Shown here: positions 6,707-7,795 of the stretch, piece after piece
Position numbering within the stretch: the first letter of the stretch is position 1
Layout: each line of letters opens with the position of its first letter
NCBI GenBank assembly: GCA_030017935.1
Contig: JASEGF010000003.1
Span: forward strand, 17,163-24,957
Reading direction: 5' to 3'
DNA: 7,795 bases
DNA from: Bacteroidales bacterium
GTDB lineage: Bacteria; Bacteroidota; Bacteroidia; Bacteroidales; DTU049
Position numbers and translations under genes: made by a program
The notes under the pieces: generated by a model
Database searches by the model: none
What the model was told of the DNA's origin: nothing
Seen by the model: the letters and a program-made list of their open reading frames with translations, nothing else

Positions 6707-7099
6707 CTACTCAATATTTTCGAGTTTAGTATCATTGCTTATTTCCTGATATTTAGCATCTCCAAAAGCTAAAATAGGATAAAAGATAAATGGTAAAAAT
6801 AATAAACCAATTGTAAAGCCAGCACCTTTACCAAAAGATAAAGATAATTGATGTGTTATTAGTATACTAATAACGATATTTACTACAGGTATCATCATTA
6901 GAAAAAGCCACCACCAAGGTTTCTTGACAATTTCTAAATACACTATTAAATTATAAATGGGAATTATAGCTGCCCATCCTGGCTTATTTGCTTTTTGAAA
7001 TACTATCCATAATGAAATAATTAACAAAGCTGCTACTATTAATTGTACAAATAAACTTGTACCAGTAAATAAGCCGTAAAAAAAATTGTATTCATCCAT
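6707..7099 (-). CDS. Small DUF5684-type integral membrane protein
   Basis: 130 residues with hydrophobic segments at about 12-34, 44-58, 62-84 and 93-111, suggesting an inner-membrane protein with three or four spans. The core motifs are characteristic: FQKANKPGWAAIIPIYN (34-50), VKKPWWWLFLMMIPVVNIV (58-76), SLSFGKGAGFTIGLLFLPFI (86-105) and LAFGDAKYQ (110-118). I associate this pattern with DUF5684, whose members are sometimes labelled 'signal peptidase I' because a similar segment precedes some Bacteroidota signal peptidases. No Ser/Lys catalytic motif is present here, so a peptidase role is not supported and the function is unknown. The length suits a stand-alone DUF5684 protein. It ends 12 bp from the IS5 remnant, so its transcript probably continues through that element. 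An ATG at 7099 follows a TAnnTTTG box. Confidence 0.8.
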   Translation of the reverse strand: MDEYNFFYGLFTGTSLFVQLIVAALLIISLWIVFQKANKPGWAAIIPIYNLIVYLEIVKKPWWWLFLMMIPVVNIVISILITHQLSLSFGKGAGFTIGLLFLPFIFYPILAFGDAKYQEISNDTKLENIE

Positions 7100-7394
7100 A
7101 ATTTTATTTTTTATGTTTTAGCAAAAGTAAATAAATTTTAAAAAATAAAAATATTTTTTAAAATATTATATTACTAATCGACATATTAATAAAAACTTAG
7201 CTTTATTACTTTTTATATGAACAATCGAATTTGGGTAAATAAAATACCAAGAGGATTTTTATAACTTAAGTTTTAAATTGAGAAAATAATCCATTATCTG
7301 AAATACATTTCCTGTTAATTACTTTTATAAATAGATGTTTGGGGAAGAGGAAGGGGAATGGTTGGAATTAATATATTGTTAGACTTAATTATTG
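7100..7394. other. 295-bp AT-rich intergenic stretch
   Basis: No credible gene. It holds the DUF5684 promoter box, a perfect palindrome AATATTTT-TT-AAAATATT at 7150-7167 in the -33 region of that promoter, and a purine-rich block (TTTGGGGAAGAGGAAGGGGA, 7335-7358 region) that stands out from the AT-rich surroundings. That block lies about 40 bp beyond the IS1595-type transposase stop and could contain the end of that element, but no partner repeat can be compared within the window. Confidence 0.5.
7122..7129 (-). promoter_or_regulatory. Candidate -7 box (TACTTTTG) for the DUF5684 gene
   Basis: The minus strand reads TACTTTTG, fitting TAnnTTTG, 22 nt before the ATG at 7099. No TTG is visible at the -33 distance; instead the AT palindrome at 7150-7167 occupies that area. 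Confidence 0.45.
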
Positions 7395-7795
7395 TTATTT
7401 ATATTTCTGTTTCATTAACTTCCAATACTTATCCCACGCCCATCTGTCGTGCGATGACAAGTTCAGTAATCTTCCAATGTCTGGATCTATCAAATCTTTC
7501 AGGTATTTATTCATCACTACGAACCACATCAAATAGCTCTGTAAGTACTTCGTAGCCACTCCGTGGAATCTACTCAACCATTTTTTAAAATTGTCTATCT
7601 TGCTCTCTATTATTTCTACACTGTATAGACCTCGTTTTATCTGCTTTTTATTTACTATTACCTTTTTACTATTAATGTCTTTCACCGCCTTCTTGAACTC
7701 TTTTTTGGGCTTCACACATAGTAGATTACTCTCTGATATCCTATTCTTTAGCTCTTCTTTCAATTGCTCACTCTTAACCTTTTTCTCCCCAATAT
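7395..7795 (-). CDS. IS1595/ISXO2-type transposase, C-terminal part (runs off right edge)
   Basis: The frame is open from the window edge to TAA at 7395-7397, about 133 codons, so the 5' end lies outside. A TTG codon at 7763 is not a likely start because the frame continues upstream (IGEKKVKSEQ). The segment KRGLYSVEIIESKIDNFKKW followed by LSRFHGVATKYLQSYLMWFV is the signature C-terminal part of IS1595/ISXO2-like transposases, which usually read YHIQ.VN..HS.LK.W..RF.GVATKYL.NYL.WF. Compared with that pattern, the 'LCTDG' segment carrying the second catalytic Asp appears as LLCVKPKKEF here, with Lys at the Asp position. The final acidic/Asn position appears as Glu (IIES). It is therefore either a divergent subgroup or an inactive copy. 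It has the same direction as the DUF5684 gene but is 295 bp away and unrelated in function. Confidence 0.8.
   Translation of the reverse strand, partial: IGEKKVKSEQLKEELKNRISESNLLCVKPKKEFKKAVKDINSKKVIVNKKQIKRGLYSVEIIESKIDNFKKWLSRFHGVATKYLQSYLMWFVVMNKYLKDLIDPDIGRLLNLSSHDRWAWDKYWKLMKQKYK

Noticed and set aside
6707..7099. Signal peptidase I
   Set aside because: Similar proteins carry this label, but there is no catalytic Ser/Lys region; only the membrane segment typical of DUF5684 is present.
7358..7555. 65-codon plus-strand open frame
   Set aside because: It is antisense to the clearly recognisable IS1595-type transposase.

Overview
The window looks like chromosomal DNA of an AT-rich member of the Bacteroidota. 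The evidence is the protein content: a secreted GH3/serine-hydrolase fusion, a surface protein with the 'NVGI…GLLIPRMT' leader and a Fib_succ_major domain, and a DUF5684 membrane protein. None of the genes has a Shine-Dalgarno sequence. An octamer fitting the Bacteroidota -7 element TAnnTTTG lies just upstream of every start codon visible in the window. I cannot name the species.

Layout. At 1-108 (-) is the first 36 codons of an unrecognised gene that runs off the left edge. At 218-3094 (-) is a 958-residue exported fusion of a NagZ-type GH3 beta-N-acetylglucosaminidase and a serine beta-lactamase-like hydrolase. A 133-bp divergent promoter region separates it from a YitT-family membrane protein (3228-4124, +). 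A 409-bp gene-free stretch follows, holding a 14-bp-stem REP-like palindrome and other small repeats. At 4534-6072 (+) is a secreted surface protein: leader domain, three near-identical 213-bp Ig-like repeats, and a C-terminal Fib_succ_major domain. Next comes a decayed, internally deleted IS5-family element with both terminal inverted repeats still recognisable (6158-6694). Ending 12 bp beyond it is a small DUF5684-type membrane protein (6707-7099, -). At the right edge is the 3' part of an IS1595/ISXO2-type transposase (7395 to the edge, -).

The genes do not form one operon or an obvious common system. The hydrolase fusion probably trims or recycles peptidoglycan fragments in the periplasm, and the YitT and DUF5684 proteins are membrane proteins of unknown job. 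The adhesin-like protein, the IS5 remnant and the IS1595 gene make the right half a typical accessory or plastic region. I found no CRISPR array, no toxin-antitoxin pair, no recognisable defence system, and no tRNA or rRNA. I do not see a convincing undescribed system. The points most worth a second look are the divergent IS1595 transposase that seems to lack a catalytic Asp, the IS5 remnant, the REP-like palindrome, and the recently expanded Ig repeats.
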